A stretch of DNA of 64,000 nucleotides from contig DCHS01000002.1 in assembly GCA_002314875.1 (NCBI GenBank), positions 15,465 through 79,464 of the forward strand. The letters run 5' to 3'. Every line of letters begins with the position of its first letter. The first letter of the stretch is position 1. Under the pieces are notes generated by a model. It saw only the letters and a program-made list of their open reading frames with translations. It was not told where the DNA came from and searched no databases. Source of the DNA: Prevotellaceae bacterium UBA1746 (GTDB lineage Bacteria; Bacteroidota; Bacteroidia; Bacteroidales; Bacteroidaceae). Both the position numbers and the translations under genes were made by a program. Shown one piece after another: positions 25,012 to 34,394 of the stretch.

Positions 25012-26595
25012 ATGTCAAGTACTGCTATATTTACTTCGCTTGTTGTCCTCGTGCTGCTTATTGCACTGATGAAGGATAAGATGCGTCCGGGCCTGATTCT
25101 TTTTTCAGGCGCGGTAGTCTTCCTTGTTTCAGGCATTATCAGTCCTAAAGAACTCCTTGAAGGTTTTTCCAACAAGGGTATGATTACAGTTGCCCTACTC
25201 TTCCTTGTCAGCGAAGGCGTTCGGCGAAGTGGTCTTTTGGAACAACTTCTTGGAAAACTCCTCCCCAAAGGAAATGCTCCCATCCGCAATGTCCAGACCA
25301 GAATGATGCCCGTTGTGGCTGCTCTTTCTGCATTTTTGAACAACACTCCTATGGTGGTTATTTTTGGTCCGATGATCAAGCGATGGGCCGACCGCAACCA
25401 CCAGTCTGCCACAAAATACCTTATTCCGCTTTCCTATGCTACCATCCTCGGTGGTATGTGTACGCTGATTGGTACCTCCACCAATCTTGTGGTTCACGGT
25501 ATGGCGCTCGAAGAAGCAGCAACAAACCCTGCAGTGCGCGGACTCTCCATGTTTGAACTGGGGCAGGTAGGTGTTTTCATTGCCATTGCCGGACTTATCT
25601 ACATTATTACGGTCTCCAAATGGCTATTGCCAGAAAAGCGCAAGGCCGATGCAAGTCAGGCAGCAGAAAATGCTGAGGACAGCCGATACTATCGCATCGA
25701 TGTTGTCCTCGGTGCCCGTTTCCCCGCCATCGGACGAAAAATCCGCGATTTCAATTTCCAGCAAAAATACGGCGCCAATGTCCTTGAACTCCATCGTGGC
25801 GGCGAAATACACATTATCAAAGATTTACGAACAGAACGCTATCAGGAAGGTGATACGCTTGTTCTTCTCGGCGATGACGAATTCATGGACAACTGGGGCG
25901 ATTCATCTTTCTTCCTCATGGTTGACGCCTCTCGTCCACAAAAAGAGAAGGACATGGGCAGCAAGAAGAAATGGTTCACGGTCGTTCTCCTTTTCCTGAT
26001 GATTTTTGGCGCTGCAATCGGTGAACTTCCCGAAATGCGCACATGGGCAGAAACGAACTACGGCATGAAGTTCGATATGTTCTTCTGGGTTTGCGTAGTT
26101 ACCGTCATCATGGCGTGGCTGAACATCTTCAATGCCCGCAAATATACGAAGTATTTCTCTTGGGATGTTCTGATCACCATTGCCATGGCATTTGCCATTT
26201 CAAAAGCTATGCAGAACTCCGGTATGGCTGATGCCATTGCCGCTTGGGCTGTGGATTTAAGCCACGGTAACAGTCCCTACCTCCTCCTTGCATTGGTTTT
26301 CATCCTATGTAGTATTTTCACGGAACTGATGACAAATAATGCCGCCGCTGCATTGATATTCCCGATATCTCTTAGCGTTGCAGAACATCTCGGTGTTAGT
26401 CCAATGCCGTTCATCGTGGTCATTTGTATCGCTGCAAGTTGCAGTTTCTGCACCCCTATCGGCTATCAGACCAACCTCATTGTGCAAGGTCTCGGCGGCT
26501 ATAAGTTCAGTGACTTTATAAAGATCGGTCTCCCCCTGACGCTTATCTGCCTCGTCTTAAGCGTTTGGCTCGTTCCTATCTTCTGGCCATTCTAA
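25012..26595 (+). CDS. SLC13/DASS-type (sulfate) transporter with RCK_C domain
   Basis: The 527-residue membrane protein has a pair of DASS halves with the substrate motifs FLNNTPMVVIFGP and LIGTSTNLVVHG in the first half and LMTNNAAAALIFPI and TPIGYQTNLIVQG in the second. Between them (about 220-310) sits one TrkA-C/RCK_C-like domain (YRIDVVLGARFPAIGRKI; YQEGDTLVLLGDDEFMDNW). Proteins of this design near cysQ/cysC/cysD are thought to import sulfate. It follows cysQ by 7 bases. No terminator separates it from the GH85 gene 34 bases downstream. Confidence 0.92.
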   Translation: MSSTAIFTSLVVLVLLIALMKDKMRPGLILFSGAVVFLVSGIISPKELLEGFSNKGMITVALLFLVSEGVRRSGLLEQLLGKLLPKGNAPIRNVQTRMMPVVAALSAFLNNTPMVVIFGPMIKRWADRNHQSATKYLIPLSYATILGGMCTLIGTSTNLVVHGMALEEAATNPAVRGLSMFELGQVGVFIAIAGLIYIITVSKWLLPEKRKADASQAAENAEDSRYYRIDVVLGARFPAIGRKIRDFNFQQKYGANVLELHRGGEIHIIKDLRTERYQEGDTLVLLGDDEFMDNWGDSSFFLMVDASRPQKEKDMGSKKKWFTVVLLFLMIFGAAIGELPEMRTWAETNYGMKFDMFFWVCVVTVIMAWLNIFNARKYTKYFSWDVLITIAMAFAISKAMQNSGMADAIAAWAVDLSHGNSPYLLLALVFILCSIFTELMTNNAAAALIFPISLSVAEHLGVSPMPFIVVICIAASCSFCTPIGYQTNLIVQGLGGYKFSDFIKIGLPLTLICLVLSVWLVPIFWPF

Positions 26596-26629
26596 TGGGC
26601 CACCTTCAAAAGCAATAAAAACCTCTACT

Positions 26630-29600
26630 ATGAATACACGCAGTTTTCTTTTGGCACTGACAATGGCTTGTTCTTTACAGAGCATGGGCCAAAGTGTACC
26701 GAAGCATGAAATGTATGTAGATTTCGGCTATGTCGGACTACAGAAGATGATGGAAGTTCTTCCAACTTGGGACTCCAGTAAAGCCGCCAGCCAGGCGAGT
26801 GCACAAGGCAGTTCCTATTACGATGACAACTTTTTTATTTCCCGCGTTCCTCTGAAGGAGCGTTTCTCCCGTTCGGTTCAGCAGGCGAACACCAGTTTGA
26901 ACGCCGATGGCGATAACCGTAACGCAAAGAATCTCTGCTGGTGGACCCCCATCGGAGAAATGACCAAGAAATGGGGTCCGCTCCCCCGTTGGAATTTCGA
27001 CGGTGACAACTTCAACATGTGGCAGTACATCAATGTCCACGGAAACTGGTCCAACTCCTGGTGGCGCGTTCCCGGTTCTTTCAACGATGTCGCTCACAAG
27101 AACGGCGTAAAGACCGGCTGTCTCCTCTTTATTGACTGGGGGTCTTCTATCACAAATACAGAAGGTAACATCGGTAAATACCTCTATCAGTTGTCATCAA
27201 TGAGCAACAACAAATATACGTATGCAGAAAAACTCGTCGACTATTTACGCTATTATGGTATCGATGGTATTGGTTTTAATCCCGAAGGTAGCTGGCAACC
27301 TAATTTAGCAAAAATTGTGAAACCCTTCCTTGCGGAATGTCACCGTATCGCTGAAGAGAAAGGCTGGCCCTTCCATGTGGATTGGTATGCTTATGTAAGT
27401 AACACAGGAGCACTGAATGATAACGGCTGTAAACTTACTGATGGCGGTAACGACACCTGGTTCCAGGAAAAAAGCACAAATACCCCCGTTACCGATGTCT
27501 TTTTCCTCAATTACAACTGGACGGAAGACGGTCTGAGTAAATCAGCGTCCGCAGCAAAAACCCTCGGCCGTTCACCTTTCGATGTCTATGCCGGTTTCGA
27601 TCAGCAAGGTCGCGGTTACGGTAAAAACGGAAATGCCGGTTGGGAAGCGCTGATGAAATACCCCATCAGTGTTGTCGTTTGGGGCGCACACGATCGCAGC
27701 CAACTCTACACCGACTGCACGGAAGGCGGTACCTCCGACAAAGCCATTCAAAGCGAATACCAGACCAAGCAGGAAATGCTCTTCTCTGGCGGTAATCGTA
27801 ATGTTTTGAAGCGCCCCGCCATCAATACGGGAAATACCACCACAAGTTATTCCTCATTGCAAGATTGGCACGGCTATGCCTCTGCCGTCGTTGAACAAAG
27901 CACACTTTCCGAAGTTCCCTTTGTTACCCGCTTCAATCTTGGAAACGGTGCCTTCTTTAATAATGAAGGTGTGACGACGAACGCCCATAAGTGGTACAAC
28001 ATCGGTATGCAAGACCTGCTGCCAACCTGGCGCTGGTGGATTTGTAGCGGTAATGGTAGCACCAATGCGAGAAAGGTTCCTACAGAACCCATCCAAATGG
28101 ACTTCAGTTTCGATGACGCATGGTTTGGAGGTTCATGTCTCAAAGCCCACGGAAAGAGTTCACGCTCTGATGTTCGTTTGTTTGAAACCAAATGGACGGT
28201 GTCTTCTCCGAACGATGAATTCACCATTACCTATAAGCCCACAACGACATCAGGAACGATGTATCTTATGGTGAGTAAAGAAGGTTCTGAAGATACTTTT
28301 ACTTTCGTCAACACCGCTCCTACTTTTGGACAGAAAGTCAATCAGTGGATAACCACAAAGATTACCGCCAGTCAGCTACAATTACAAGCCGGCGATAAGG
28401 TGGCATGCTTGGGCCTTTCTTTCCGAAATACTCCCGTCGCATATTCCACTCTTATCGGTGAAATAAGTTTTATTCCTGCTGGATATAACAATACCCCTGC
28501 ATCACCGAAAATTACCTATACCGAGGTGATGAAGCGCTACTACAATCGCGCAGATTTCAAGGTAGCCTTCGATATGCCCTACAACGGGCAATATGGCGCA
28601 CTGAAAGATGGCCGTCCGCTTTATAATGAAGAAGTCGGCACTTGGTATTACGAAATCTGGGTGCGTCAGAAAGGCAAGGAAAATCTTGTTGCCACAACAA
28701 CCTCTTGGGCCCACTATGTGGTTGAGGCTCCGCTTGATCCTGAAACCAATAACACAGACGCCACCTTTGCCATCGGTGTTCGTGCCGTAGGTCTTGACGG
28801 AAAATCCAAAAGCGCCATCACCTGGAGCAGCGAAATCAAGAAGTCAATGGATGTTATCGACCAGATTACCATTGACAAGGAAATCATCAAGCCCAACGAG
28901 AACTTTACGATTGGTTTCGAAGATCCCAACCATCAGTCTGCAAGTTTCTACATCTATAATTCTGCAGGAACGCTGGTCAAGTCCGCAACGAATGCGCTGA
29001 CCTTCACCACCAGTCTCCCCAGCATTGGCAGTTATGACGTCAAAGTCGTCATTAACGGCGTTGAAGAAATGCACCGTGATATGATTCTTGTTTCAAAAGA
29101 GGAAACAGGACGTACTCCGGAAGTTGTCAGCGTAACGACTGACGCTGCTGAAAATTTTGCAGGCCAGCCCACCAATCTTACCGCAACCATCAACAAGGGC
29201 GATACCTACAACGGAAAACCTTGTACGGTAAGCCGTTCGCTCTATATGACCGATCCCTACCAGTTCACCGTTGGCGCTGATGTTCTTGGTAGCAATGAAT
29301 ACACCAATGTCACCTATGCTCTTTGGTTTAAGGTAAAGGAATTCAGCCACCAGAGTCTCGGTACGCTCCTTATGACCAAGGTTAACCGTAACTACGGCGG
29401 TACCTGGACCGAAAGTATCTGGGGAGAAATGTGGACGGCAATTCGTCCGAAGCACTATTCTGACTACAATAATGCTGACGATGAGATCTCTGTCAATATC
29501 CATGGTCCTGTTGCAGGTACTGCCAACTATGAGCACCGCCAGCATGTTGACCTCCTTTCAAACGGATACACCGTTCGTCCAAACACCTGGTACCACGCCT

Positions 29601-30316
29601 GCGTTGTGGTTTCTGGCAGAAACATTACGCTCTATCTTAACGGAAAAGCCATAGCAACAGCAACCAGTACGGGCGCCTCTCCCCACTACTGGAACGGTGC
29701 TCCATTCTACGTTGGTGGCTCCATGGAGGACCTTGCTTCCTTCACCGGTTGGATTGACGAAGTGCAGATTTGGAACAAAGCACTCAGCGCAAGCGAAGTG
29801 ACCACCGCCATGAACGGATTCTCTACATCGAATATTCCGTCAGGACTTCAAGGCTATTTCACCTTTGAAGAACAGAAGACCGATGCAGACGGTTATATCT
29901 ATTTCCCGAATTATGGAAATAAGAAGTCTGCCGTTGCAGGTGGTTACATGACAACGAAGGGTTCCAATGGTAACACCAGCATCGATGTCAAGCAGAACAA
30001 TCTCACCACCGCCGTCGGTACTCCTGCTATTACAGGATCTTTCCCCATCGTTTATGAAGGAACGGCCTGGGAAGGTGGCACGGTCAGCAGTTCTTCAGAC
30101 ACAAAAGCAACTATGGTCTTCACGCAGGAAGGTGATAATCCCGTTACCGTCACTGCCACCAACAGTTGGGGTTCTGCCAAGAAAACGGGTACCGCCAGAA
30201 TGTCTATCCACCACACCATTGCCCGCGTCGCTCAGATTATCGCCAAAGCCCTCAAGGGTGAAGCCACTATCGAAGACGTCAAGGCAGAGGTCCAGCAGGT
30301 ACTTAATCAGAAATAA
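26630..30316 (+). CDS. Secreted GH85 endo-beta-N-acetylglucosaminidase, copy 1 (no T9SS signal)
   Basis: GH85 enzymes cut the chitobiose core of N-glycans. The 1228-residue protein has a signal peptide (1-20) and a GH85 domain (about 25-500) with AHKNGVKTGCLLFIDWG, KLVDYLRYYGIDGIGFNPE and DLLPTWRWW. The NxE catalytic pair is N217 and E219. After it come a carbohydrate-binding-like beta domain, a fibronectin/Ig-type region (about 630-830) and a LamG-like domain (about 870-1045, WFKVKEFSHQSLGTLLMTKV to WIDEVQIWNKAL). The last 35 residues are helical (HHTIARVAQIIAKAL, then IEDVKAEVQQVL) and are not a T9SS sorting domain. It is next to a close paralogue and 34 bases after the SLC13 gene. Confidence 0.92.
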   Translation: MNTRSFLLALTMACSLQSMGQSVPKHEMYVDFGYVGLQKMMEVLPTWDSSKAASQASAQGSSYYDDNFFISRVPLKERFSRSVQQANTSLNADGDNRNAKNLCWWTPIGEMTKKWGPLPRWNFDGDNFNMWQYINVHGNWSNSWWRVPGSFNDVAHKNGVKTGCLLFIDWGSSITNTEGNIGKYLYQLSSMSNNKYTYAEKLVDYLRYYGIDGIGFNPEGSWQPNLAKIVKPFLAECHRIAEEKGWPFHVDWYAYVSNTGALNDNGCKLTDGGNDTWFQEKSTNTPVTDVFFLNYNWTEDGLSKSASAAKTLGRSPFDVYAGFDQQGRGYGKNGNAGWEALMKYPISVVVWGAHDRSQLYTDCTEGGTSDKAIQSEYQTKQEMLFSGGNRNVLKRPAINTGNTTTSYSSLQDWHGYASAVVEQSTLSEVPFVTRFNLGNGAFFNNEGVTTNAHKWYNIGMQDLLPTWRWWICSGNGSTNARKVPTEPIQMDFSFDDAWFGGSCLKAHGKSSRSDVRLFETKWTVSSPNDEFTITYKPTTTSGTMYLMVSKEGSEDTFTFVNTAPTFGQKVNQWITTKITASQLQLQAGDKVACLGLSFRNTPVAYSTLIGEISFIPAGYNNTPASPKITYTEVMKRYYNRADFKVAFDMPYNGQYGALKDGRPLYNEEVGTWYYEIWVRQKGKENLVATTTSWAHYVVEAPLDPETNNTDATFAIGVRAVGLDGKSKSAITWSSEIKKSMDVIDQITIDKEIIKPNENFTIGFEDPNHQSASFYIYNSAGTLVKSATNALTFTTSLPSIGSYDVKVVINGVEEMHRDMILVSKEETGRTPEVVSVTTDAAENFAGQPTNLTATINKGDTYNGKPCTVSRSLYMTDPYQFTVGADVLGSNEYTNVTYALWFKVKEFSHQSLGTLLMTKVNRNYGGTWTESIWGEMWTAIRPKHYSDYNNADDEISVNIHGPVAGTANYEHRQHVDLLSNGYTVRPNTWYHACVVVSGRNITLYLNGKAIATATSTGASPHYWNGAPFYVGGSMEDLASFTGWIDEVQIWNKALSASEVTTAMNGFSTSNIPSGLQGYFTFEEQKTDADGYIYFPNYGNKKSAVAGGYMTTKGSNGNTSIDVKQNNLTTAVGTPAITGSFPIVYEGTAWEGGTVSSSSDTKATMVFTQEGDNPVTVTATNSWGSAKKTGTARMSIHHTIARVAQIIAKALKGEATIEDVKAEVQQVLNQK

Positions 30317-30390
30317 GCCCGAACCGCTTCAATTTATCGCTCGTCGCATTAACGTCGAGATGATTAGAAATATTCACTTACAATTATATT

Positions 30391-33300
30391 ATGAAACTAC
30401 GACATTCCTTACTTGCACTCACAGCAAGCTGCGCACTGCAGTCTTTCGCACAGAGTGTGCCGACACACGAGATGTATGTCGACTTCGGCTACAAAGGTTT
30501 GGAGAAAATGATGGAAGTCCTACCTACCTGGGAACCAGGAAAGGCTTCCGGACTGGCTTCCGACTCCAAAGATGCGTACACTGATGATAATTTCTTTATC
30601 TCTCGTGTACCCATGAAGGAACGCTTTGCCCGCCCCTCTCAGCAGGCAAATCCCGATCTCGTTGCCGGAGAAAATGCCAAGAATCTCTGCTGGTGGACTC
30701 CCATCGGTGAAATGACCAAGAAATGGGGTCCGCTTCCCCGTTGGAACTTTGACGGCGACAACTTCAACATGTGGCAGTACATCAATGTCCATGGTAACTG
30801 GTCCAACTCCTGGTGGCGTGTTCCCGGCTCTTTCAACGATGTGGCTCATAAGAACGGTGTCAAGACAGGCTGTCTCCTCTTTATCGACTGGGGAGCATCC
30901 ATCACCAACACCGAAGGTAACATTGGTAAGTATCTTTACCAACTTTCTTCAAAGAGTGGTGGCAAATACAAATATGCCGAGAAACTCGTCGATTATCTTC
31001 GCTACTATGGTATCGACGGCATCGGCTTCAATCCCGAAGGCTCCTGGCAGAGTTCTGTTGCCACCAATCTCAAAGGTTTCCTTGCTGAATGTCATCGTAT
31101 CGCTGAATCAAAAGGTTGGCCTTTCCATGTAGATTGGTATGCTTTCGTCAGCAATACCGGTGCATTGAATGATAACGGCTGTAAACTCACCGTTGGCGGT
31201 AACGATACCTGGTTCCAGGAGAAGAGCAGCGGAACTCCCGTTACTGACGTTTTCTTCCTGAACTACAACTGGTCAGAAGATGGTTTGAGCAAATCCGTTG
31301 CTGCTGCCCAGGAACTCGGTCGTTCATCCTTCGATGTTTATGCTGGTTTCGATCAGCAGGGCCGTGGTTTCGGTAAGAACGGAAATGCAGGTTGGAAGGC
31401 TTTGATGAAATATCCCATCAGCGTTGTTGTCTGGGGTGCTCATGACCGTAGTCAGCTCTACACCGACTGTACAGAAGGAGGAACTTCTGACAAAGGTATC
31501 CAAAGCGAATACCAGACCAAGCAGGAAATGCTTTTCACCGGTGGTACCCGTAATGTCCTGAATCGCCCCTCTATCACCGACGATGCTACCCGCACCAGTT
31601 ACAGTTCTCTCAAGAACTGGCACGGCTATGCCTCTGCCGTCCTCGAACAGAGTACGCTCTCCGAACTTCCCTTCGTTACCCGCTTCAATCTTGGTAACGG
31701 TGCCATGTTCAACAACGAAGGTGTAACCACTAATCCCCATAAGTGGTACAACATCGGTATGCAGGATCTCCTTCCCACCTGGCGTTGGTGGATTGACAAC
31801 GGTGATGGCAAAACCGCTGCTTCTGATGCTATCGAAATGGACTTCACCTTCGACGATGCATGGTTCGGAGGTTCTTGTCTCAAAGCCCATGGTGCAACAA
31901 GCCGTTCCGATGTCCGTCTCTTTGAGACCAAGTGGAATGTCACTTCTACGAATGACGTCTTCAGTATGACCTATAAGCCTGCCACCACTGAAGGTACTAT
32001 GGAACTTATGGTCAGCAAAGCAGGCAGCGAAAACGATTTCAAGCATGTCTTCGTTGAACCTGCCAAGGGGGAGAAGGCTGGCGAATGGAATACTGTAAAC
32101 CTTTCTGCTGAAGATCTTGGTCTCGCTGTAGGTGACGAAGTGGCTTGTATCGGTCTTTCTTTCCAGAATACTCCAGCAAACTACTCCACTCTCCTTGGTG
32201 AGATGAGCTATGTTCCTGCTGATTTCAACGAAACTCCCGTGGCTCCGGTGATTACCCATACCGAGGTCATGAAGCGCTACTACAACCGTACCGATTTCAA
32301 GGTAGTCTTCGATGTTCCCTTCTCTGGAACCCGGAAGGAGGAGTACACTGGCCTTCCTATATATAATGAGGAAGTAGGTGCTTGGTACTATGAAATCTGG
32401 CTTCGTCAAGGTGATAACGAAAGACTCGTTGCCACCACTACTTCCTGGGCTCACTACGTTGTTGAGGCTCCCCTTGAAACCGGCTATGACACTTACGCCA
32501 TCGGTGTTCGTACCGTTGGCCGTGACGGCAAGACCAAGAGCGAGATTACTTGGAGCAAGGAACTCGAAAGCCAGTTAAACGTTGTTGAGGACATTACCAT
32601 TGACAAGGAAGTCATCAAGCCGAACGAAAACTTTACCATCGGTTTCGACGACCCAAACCACACCGATGCAGACATCCGTATTCTCGAAACCAAGACGGGA
32701 ACAGAAAAGGCCAGCGCAAAGGGCGTTCGTCAGTTAACCACCTCTCTCCCCGCTATTGGTAGCTACGACGTTGAGATAACGACCAACGGTGTGAAGGAAA
32801 TGCACCGCGATATGATTCTTGTTTCTAAGGAAGAAACCGGTCGCACTCCCGAAATCGTCAGCGTAACGGCTCCTGAAGGTGCTGTCAGCGTGGGTGAACC
32901 TGCAGACTTCAAGGCAGAAATCTCCAAGGGCGATACCTACAACGGTGAACCTTGTTCTGTCAGCCGTTCTCTCTACATGAGCGATCCCTACCAGTTTACC
33001 GTTGATGCTGCTGTTCTCGGTACCACGGAATACAAGAACGTTTCCTATGCACTCTGGTTCAAGGTGAAGGAATTCAGCCACCAGAGTCTCGGAACGCTCC
33101 TTATGACCAAGGTTAATCGTAACTACGGTGGAACTTGGACCGAAGATGTATGGGGTGAAATGTGGACCGCTATCCGTCCCAAGAACTACGCATCTTATAA
33201 CAATGCTGACGATGAAATCTCCGTCAACATCCATGGTCCCGTTGCAGGTACTGCCAACTACGAACACCGTAAGCATGCCGACGTTCTTACCAACGGCTAT

Positions 33301-34053
33301 ACCATTCGTCCGAACACCTGGTATCATATCTGCGTAACTTGCCAAAGCCGCACCATTACCGTTTATCTCAACGGTATTGCTATTGCCAAGGGTACCAGTA
33401 CGGGTGCTGAACCTCACTATTGGAAGGGTGCTCCCTTCTATGTCGGTGGTTCTATGGAAGACCTTGCTTCTTTCACTGGTTGGATTGACGAAGTTCAAAT
33501 TTGGAACAAGACACTCACTCCCGATCAGGTTGTAGAAGCAATGAACGGCTTCGATGCGAATAGTGTTCCCGACGGTCTCCGTGGCTACTTTACCTTTGAA
33601 GACCAGCAAACCGACAGCGACGGCTACATCTACTTCCCGAACCTTGGTAAGCAGAGTGCCTTCGTTCCCGGTGGCTATATGACGACAAAGGGCGAAAAGG
33701 GTGCTAATAATAAACAGAACAACCTTACCACTGCACTTGGTACTCCAGCTCTTACCGGTAGCTTCCCCGTTGTTTACGAAGGAACAACCTGGAACGGCGG
33801 TATCGTTCAGAGCAGCACAGACACCTCTGCTTCTCTTATTTTCACGAAAGAACAGAATACTCTTGAGGTAACAGCCACCAATGGTTGGGGTTCTGTTAAA
33901 AAGACGCTTTCTGTCTCTGCTACCATCCCCGAAGGTATCACAACCATCGCTACTCCTACTGTTCCCTCCACTACCTATGATCTCCAAGGCCGTCGTGTCA
34001 ATAACGCTTCCCATGGCCTTTACATCATCAATGGCAAGAAGGTGATCAAGTAA
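30391..34053 (+). CDS. Secreted GH85 endo-beta-N-acetylglucosaminidase, copy 2 (T9SS cargo)
   Basis: The 1220-residue paralogue of copy 1 has the same order: signal peptide (MKLRHSLLALTASCALQSFA), GH85 domain with catalytic N214 and E216 in GFNPEGSW, DLLPTWRWW, carbohydrate-binding-like and Ig-type regions and a LamG-like domain. It differs at the end: after the last Ig-like segment it has the T9SS type A sorting domain (TYDLQGRRVNNASHG, ending KVIK), so it should be exported through the GldKLMN machine and attached to the surface. It is 74 bases after copy 1 with no terminator between, and is followed by a strong terminator at 34076. Confidence 0.93.
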   Translation: MKLRHSLLALTASCALQSFAQSVPTHEMYVDFGYKGLEKMMEVLPTWEPGKASGLASDSKDAYTDDNFFISRVPMKERFARPSQQANPDLVAGENAKNLCWWTPIGEMTKKWGPLPRWNFDGDNFNMWQYINVHGNWSNSWWRVPGSFNDVAHKNGVKTGCLLFIDWGASITNTEGNIGKYLYQLSSKSGGKYKYAEKLVDYLRYYGIDGIGFNPEGSWQSSVATNLKGFLAECHRIAESKGWPFHVDWYAFVSNTGALNDNGCKLTVGGNDTWFQEKSSGTPVTDVFFLNYNWSEDGLSKSVAAAQELGRSSFDVYAGFDQQGRGFGKNGNAGWKALMKYPISVVVWGAHDRSQLYTDCTEGGTSDKGIQSEYQTKQEMLFTGGTRNVLNRPSITDDATRTSYSSLKNWHGYASAVLEQSTLSELPFVTRFNLGNGAMFNNEGVTTNPHKWYNIGMQDLLPTWRWWIDNGDGKTAASDAIEMDFTFDDAWFGGSCLKAHGATSRSDVRLFETKWNVTSTNDVFSMTYKPATTEGTMELMVSKAGSENDFKHVFVEPAKGEKAGEWNTVNLSAEDLGLAVGDEVACIGLSFQNTPANYSTLLGEMSYVPADFNETPVAPVITHTEVMKRYYNRTDFKVVFDVPFSGTRKEEYTGLPIYNEEVGAWYYEIWLRQGDNERLVATTTSWAHYVVEAPLETGYDTYAIGVRTVGRDGKTKSEITWSKELESQLNVVEDITIDKEVIKPNENFTIGFDDPNHTDADIRILETKTGTEKASAKGVRQLTTSLPAIGSYDVEITTNGVKEMHRDMILVSKEETGRTPEIVSVTAPEGAVSVGEPADFKAEISKGDTYNGEPCSVSRSLYMSDPYQFTVDAAVLGTTEYKNVSYALWFKVKEFSHQSLGTLLMTKVNRNYGGTWTEDVWGEMWTAIRPKNYASYNNADDEISVNIHGPVAGTANYEHRKHADVLTNGYTIRPNTWYHICVTCQSRTITVYLNGIAIAKGTSTGAEPHYWKGAPFYVGGSMEDLASFTGWIDEVQIWNKTLTPDQVVEAMNGFDANSVPDGLRGYFTFEDQQTDSDGYIYFPNLGKQSAFVPGGYMTTKGEKGANNKQNNLTTALGTPALTGSFPVVYEGTTWNGGIVQSSTDTSASLIFTKEQNTLEVTATNGWGSVKKTLSVSATIPEGITTIATPTVPSTTYDLQGRRVNNASHGLYIINGKKVIK

Positions 34054-34075
34054 ACTCATCTAATATATATAATTA

Positions 34076-34116
34076 CCTCCCGGCATTTGGAGTCATCCGA
34101 TGTCGGGAGGTTTTTT
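34076..34116 (+). terminator. Terminator after the GH85 pair
   Basis: CCTCCCGGCAT (34076-34086) pairs with ATGTCGGGAGG (34100-34110) with one wobble, followed by six T. It closes the unit that begins with cysQ. Confidence 0.9.
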
Positions 34117-34200
34117 ATTGTGAACTTGCGAAATTCGCAACTAAAATAGGAATAAATTTCTTAACAAAGCGAAAAATAGCAGAAATATTTTAGGAAACTC

Positions 34201-34231
34201 TTGCATTCGGTTAAGTTTCTTCTTACTTTTG
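34201..34231 (+). promoter_or_regulatory. Promoter of the small Asn/Lys/Gly-rich secreted protein
   Basis: TTG at 34201-34203, 20-base spacer, TACTTTTG at 34224-34231. The start is expected near 34237, leaving a leader of about 155 bases. Confidence 0.7.
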
Positions 34232-34236
34232 CAACA

Positions 34237-34394
34237 TCAAACGAGAGGTACTACTTCTCAAAACAAACCAAAAAAACAAACACTTTAATCATTATCAGAA
34301 AAAATGACAAAAGAAACAAACCAAATCACTGAACCAGCACGATGTCGCTGGATTCCCCCACCCTAACATTATTTACATTTAAAAAATTACAACT
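34237..34394 (+). promoter_or_regulatory. Long structured 5' leader with a possible 25-codon upstream ORF
   Basis: A hairpin (GAGAGGT at 34243-34249 with ACTTCTC at 34253-34259) lies at the expected 5' end, where it could stabilise the mRNA. An A-rich single-stranded stretch follows, then a second hairpin (CCAGC 34334-34338 with GCTGG 34347-34351). An ATG at 34305 opens 25 codons that stop at 34380-34382, 12 bases before the next gene. Its peptide shows no recognised stalling motif. The rest of 34117-34394 holds no other gene. Confidence 0.4.

Noticed and set aside
26630..30316. Frameshift as the reason for the missing T9SS domain in GH85 copy 1
   Set aside because: The final 35 residues are in frame, helical and match tails of two other secreted proteins, and no sorting-domain relic follows the stop.
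26630..34053. SusC/SusD polysaccharide utilisation locus around the GH85 pair
   Set aside because: No TonB-dependent receptor, SusD-like lipoprotein or associated regulator was found in the window.
34283..34366. A frame reading ITEPARCRWIPPP and then a stop, reminiscent of a proline-stall leader peptide before the 34395 gene
   Set aside because: This frame has no ATG, GTG or TTG between the expected transcription start and the motif; the ATG at 34305 is in another frame.
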